Source of the DNA: an uncultured Eubacteriales bacterium
GTDB lineage: Bacteria; Bacillota; Clostridia; Oscillospirales; Acutalibacteraceae
Assembly (NCBI GenBank): GCA_900320415.1
Contig: ONSE01000018.1
Location: 1 to 9,501 of the forward strand
Length of the DNA: 9,501 bases
Reading direction: 5' to 3'
The notes beneath the pieces were generated by a model. The model made no database searches, was not told the origin of the DNA, and was given only the letters and a program-made list of their open reading frames with translations. Made by a program: the position numbers and the translations under genes. This document shows, in pieces, positions 6,812 to 9,501 of this stretch. Numbering within the stretch: position 1 is the first letter of the stretch; each line of letters begins with the position of its first letter.

Positions 6812-8101
6812 ATGAATATTAGATCGAAACTTTCGGGAAACCGTCTGATAAAAAATGTTTCTTGGATATTCTTCGGAAATGTCGCGCACGCTGTTCTGTC
6901 ATTTCTGCTGAATATTATTGTTGCGAGACTGCTGACGCTGAATGACAATGGTATGCTCACCTATGCTGCGTCTTGGATCACTTTCTTCACCTCCGTCGGA
7001 ACGCTTGGTTTCAACGGGATCATCAGCCGGGAGTTTTCAAAGGACGAGAACAGAGGAAATGAATATCTTTGGTCTTGTATTACCGCAAGGGTACTTTTTT
7101 CCCTGATCGCGATCATCGCGCTGCAGGTCATTGCGAGGATATCCAGTCCCAACGAGCCGGAGCTGTATATCATCATTCTTTGCCAGTCGATGCAGCTCCT
7201 GTTCAGCTCCTTTGATATGTTTATCTATTGGTACCGGTATAAGAACCAGGCAAATGTGACCGCGATCTACCGACTGATCGCCTTCGGCATATCCGCAGCG
7301 TGGAGATTGTTCGCGATTGCCGTATTGAAGAGCCTGACGCTGTATGTAATCGGAATTGTTGCGGAGACAGCGCTGTTTATTACATTCCTGTGCATTTTTT
7401 ATCGCAGGCACTACAACAGGCAGATAAAGATTTCCCGCAAAACGATTCAGATGATGCTGAAAATATCTTATCCGTTTATCTTTTCGGCGATACTTGCGAC
7501 TATCTACGGACAGGCAGACAAGATCATGCTGAAGTCCATGGTCGATAACAGCGCGGTCGCGCTGTATAACGCGTCTACCGTTCTGGCGGGAGTGGTCGTT
7601 ATCATACCGACGACACTGATCGAGGGCTTCCGACCTGATATTATGGACGCGAAACTGTGCAATGAGGTTTTGTATAGGAGAAGATTGGGACAGCTTTACG
7701 CGATTATTTTTTGGAGCTGTATCGCCTACGGTATCGTCATCACAGTGTTTGCAAAGCCGATTATTCTGCTGCTGTACGGTGAGAAATACATCGGCGCCGT
7801 AAGCTCGCTGTCCTTGGTCGTATGGTATACCTCCTTCTCTTATTTCGGTTCCATCAATAACGTGTATATGGTTGCCGAAGACAAGATCAAGTGGGTGCAG
7901 GTCACGACGCTGATCGGAGCGACCAGTAATGTGATACTAAACTTCTTCCTGATTCCGGCTTGGGGAATTGTTGGAGCAGCGCTGGCGTCGTTGTTAACTC
8001 AGTTTTTGGCAAACTTTGTGTTGATGGCCATTATTCCCGATCTCAGAAAAGGTTTTGGAATCATGTTGCGCGGTATTACACTTCGCGGTCTGAGGCGATA
8101 G
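6812..8101 (+). CDS. Wzx-type flippase (polysaccharide biosynthesis / MOP family)
   Basis: A polytopic membrane protein of 429 residues with roughly twelve hydrophobic segments that would move undecaprenyl-diphosphate-linked repeat units from the inner to the outer leaflet. It starts with a short cytosolic N-terminus and KNVSWIFFGNVAHAVLSF (14-31), followed by IIVARLLTLNDNGMLTYA (35-52), the usual helix-1 and helix-2 pattern of polysaccharide transporters. The mid-protein signature YGQADKIMLKSMV (232-244) with ALYNAS (250-255), and the late NVILNFFLIPAWGIVGAA (373-390), are strongly diagnostic. The ATG at 6812 follows GAGGG at 6803-6807 with only 4 nt spacing, and the gene begins 11 bp after the polymerase stop. 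MATE-type drug exporters share the fold, but the motifs and the neighbours point to polysaccharide. Confidence 0.92.
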   Translation: MNIRSKLSGNRLIKNVSWIFFGNVAHAVLSFLLNIIVARLLTLNDNGMLTYAASWITFFTSVGTLGFNGIISREFSKDENRGNEYLWSCITARVLFSLIAIIALQVIARISSPNEPELYIIILCQSMQLLFSSFDMFIYWYRYKNQANVTAIYRLIAFGISAAWRLFAIAVLKSLTLYVIGIVAETALFITFLCIFYRRHYNRQIKISRKTIQMMLKISYPFIFSAILATIYGQADKIMLKSMVDNSAVALYNASTVLAGVVVIIPTTLIEGFRPDIMDAKLCNEVLYRRRLGQLYAIIFWSCIAYGIVITVFAKPIILLLYGEKYIGAVSSLSLVVWYTSFSYFGSINNVYMVAEDKIKWVQVTTLIGATSNVILNFFLIPAWGIVGAALASLLTQFLANFVLMAIIPDLRKGFGIMLRGITLRGLRR

Positions 8102-8104
8102 GAG
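8100..8104 (+). promoter_or_regulatory. Ribosome binding site for a GTG start
   Basis: AGGAG overlaps the flippase stop codon (TAG, 8099-8101) and lies 7 nt before GTG at 8112. It fixes GTG as the start of the next glycosyltransferase, whose first in-frame ATG comes only at codon 74, well inside the fold. Confidence 0.7.
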
Positions 8105-8111
8105 CGGATTT

Positions 8112-9422
8112 GTGAAGGCATTATGGGTTACGGCGTCACCGCTTGGTCCCTCCGCAAGGATACTCGGCGTGGCGGCAGGTACCAGCGGTGGATGGGTGCA
8201 GACAATTTACGAAGAGACCGCACCCGAGAAAAGGCTACATCTGGATTTTCTTTGCTTTTCCAAGAGCGTTAAGCGCGGCGAAATCAGGACAGCGGAGTCC
8301 GCTGAGGGAGAAAAGGTTTATTGTCTGAATATGCCCGGGGTTCCCTTTGGGGTGGAGCCGTCGGAAACGCTGAGAAAGCAGGTTGAGACGGTTATCGCTG
8401 CCGTAAAGCCCGACATCATACAGATATGGGGTACGGAGACCGTGGTTCAGAATGTGGTCGCGTCCTGTGCTGCTCATATTCCGAAGGTTGTGTTCCTGCA
8501 GGGACTGATCGGCGTACACGCAAGGTACTATGGCGGAAGGCTGGATAGTATCGGATTGAAAATGCACAGACGTCCCGGGGAACTGATTCGATTTCTCGCG
8601 CATAAACGGCAATTTGCAAGGCAAGCCGACTTTGAGAAAAAGGAACTGCGTGAGGCGGAACGGATCATTATTGACAATGATTTTCTTTTATCCTACTGTC
8701 GGTCTGTCAAGCCTGATATTCAAACGTACAGATACAGACTGAACCCGAATCGGATATTTGAACAATATGAGTGGTCAATCGACAAATGCCGGAGACACAG
8801 AATATTTACCGTGTTTGGCGGCGGTCCCGATAAAGGACTCCATCAGTTGATCAGGGCGGCGGCAATCGTAAAAGAGAGCTTCCCCGATCTGCAGATCATT
8901 ATCCCCGGTGTCTTTCACACCGATGAAAGGGGAAAGCTGAGGGATGACGGAGTGCTGTCTCCCTATGAGAGATTTATGAAGTCTCTGATAAAGAAACTGA
9001 ACCTGGATGATAACGTAATATTCTGCGGCAGGATGAGTCCCGAAGGAATGGCGAAACAGCTTGTCGGTTCACATTGTTTTGTCAATCCTTCCGTTATGGA
9101 AACTCACGCAGGAAGCTTACGGGAGGCAATGACGGTGGGCGTACCCTCTGTTTCGACCTATTGCGGAAGTGTCGGTGAATTTCTGCAGGAAGGAATCACA
9201 GGTTGGCTGTACCGGTATGAAGAGCACGAGGTTTTGGCTTTCAAGCTGAAAAAGCTCTTTGATGATAATGAGCTGGCGGTAAGAGCGGGAAAAGCGGCAA
9301 GGGAAGAAATGCGGTTGCTCAGGGACGCCGCGCGGCGGAGCGAATCCTTATTCGGCATTTATAATGAGATACTTGGCTGCTGCGAGCAGACAATAATTGT
9401 GCACGGAAGGATAATTCTTTGA
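8112..9422 (+). CDS. GT4 glycosyltransferase
   Basis: A cytosolic GT-B glycosyltransferase of 436 residues, started by GTG. The N-terminal domain opens with KALWVTASPLGPSA (2-15) and GTSGGWVQTIYEE (23-35), the glycine-rich loop facing the donor site, followed by KPDIIQIWGTE (99-109) and KVVFLQGLIG (125-134). The C-terminal domain holds GGGPDKGLHQLIRAA (236-250), the KG motif of GT4 enzymes, NVIFCGRMSPEGMA (301-314), and a complete E-x7-E motif at E330 and E338 in METHAGSLREAMTVGVPSV. The last dozen residues, QTIIVHGRIIL, extend past the usual helical end and may be variable. The gene lies 10 bp after the flippase gene and 23 bp before the LicD-like start, so it belongs to the same transcript. 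It resembles galactosyl- or glucosyl-transferring GT4 proteins no more than others, so the sugar is unknown. Confidence 0.9.
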   Translation: MKALWVTASPLGPSARILGVAAGTSGGWVQTIYEETAPEKRLHLDFLCFSKSVKRGEIRTAESAEGEKVYCLNMPGVPFGVEPSETLRKQVETVIAAVKPDIIQIWGTETVVQNVVASCAAHIPKVVFLQGLIGVHARYYGGRLDSIGLKMHRRPGELIRFLAHKRQFARQADFEKKELREAERIIIDNDFLLSYCRSVKPDIQTYRYRLNPNRIFEQYEWSIDKCRRHRIFTVFGGGPDKGLHQLIRAAAIVKESFPDLQIIIPGVFHTDERGKLRDDGVLSPYERFMKSLIKKLNLDDNVIFCGRMSPEGMAKQLVGSHCFVNPSVMETHAGSLREAMTVGVPSVSTYCGSVGEFLQEGITGWLYRYEEHEVLAFKLKKLFDDNELAVRAGKAAREEMRLLRDAARRSESLFGIYNEILGCCEQTIIVHGRIIL

Positions 9423-9445
9423 AAGAAGGAGTAAGGAGAAGGTCA

Positions 9446-9501
9446 ATGGATGGTTTGCAAACAGTGGAATATCAGATTTTGAAGGAATTTGTCAAGATCT
9501 G
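9446..9501 (+). CDS. LicD-family phosphotransferase, 3' partial (first 18 codons)
   Basis: Only MDGLQTVEYQILKEFVKI and two bases of the next codon (TG, probably Cys) are visible. This closely follows the opening helix of LicD-family proteins, which typically reads LQ-x-x-E-x-x-IL-x-EF-x-x-IC just before the GG-x-LLG-x-xRH nucleotidyltransferase-fold motif. LicD enzymes transfer phosphocholine or related phospho-compounds from a CDP/CMP-activated donor to glycans. The start is strong: AGGAG at 9434-9438 is 7 nt upstream of the ATG. In this setting the donor could be a CMP-activated phosphonate. The identification rests on 18 residues, so it is tentative; reading into the next bases for the GG-x-LLG-x-xRH motif would settle it. 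Confidence 0.55.
   Translation, partial: MDGLQTVEYQILKEFVKI

Overview
The window looks like part of one long, rightward operon from a Gram-positive, Clostridia-like bacterium (for example a gut or rumen Lachnospiraceae relative). The reasons are AGGAG-type ribosome binding sites, TTG and GTG starts beside ATG, EpsG-type polymerase chemistry and the LicD-like ending. The taxonomic call is an inference and only moderately secure. All genes lie on the + strand, and both ends of the window cut a gene. No terminator, RNA gene, insertion sequence or CRISPR array was seen.

Left part (1-2177): two phosphonate-biosynthesis genes overlapping by 4 bp (ATGA). The first is an iron-dependent alcohol dehydrogenase of the phosphonoacetaldehyde reductase type, missing its N-terminus. 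The second is a thiamine-diphosphate phosphonopyruvate decarboxylase. Together they would turn phosphonopyruvate into phosphonoacetaldehyde and then into 2-hydroxyethylphosphonate (HEP). The obligatory first enzyme, PEP mutase, is not in the window and is expected just upstream.

Middle and right part (2289-9422): a Wzx/Wzy-type surface polysaccharide block. In order it holds a divergent GT-B glycosyltransferase, a small GT-A-like protein with an LDDYF motif, a WcaC-like GT4 glycosyltransferase, an EpsG-family membrane polymerase (Wzy), a Wzx flippase and another GT4 glycosyltransferase. Spacers are 10-23 bp or a 4-bp overlap. The one exception is a 111-bp gap at 2178-2288, between the phosphonate genes and the first glycosyltransferase.

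Right edge (9446-9501): the first 18 codons of a gene whose product resembles the N-terminus of LicD-family phosphotransferases. The most economical reading is that the cluster makes a capsular or exopolysaccharide repeat unit decorated with a C-P bonded phosphonate, probably HEP. The glycosyltransferases would build the unit on a lipid carrier, the LicD-like enzyme would attach the phosphonate from a nucleotide-activated donor, Wzx would flip the unit and Wzy would polymerise it. Phosphonate-decorated glycans are known in a few bacteria, so the class is not new, but this particular gene combination is a good candidate for an uncharacterised phosphonoglycan.
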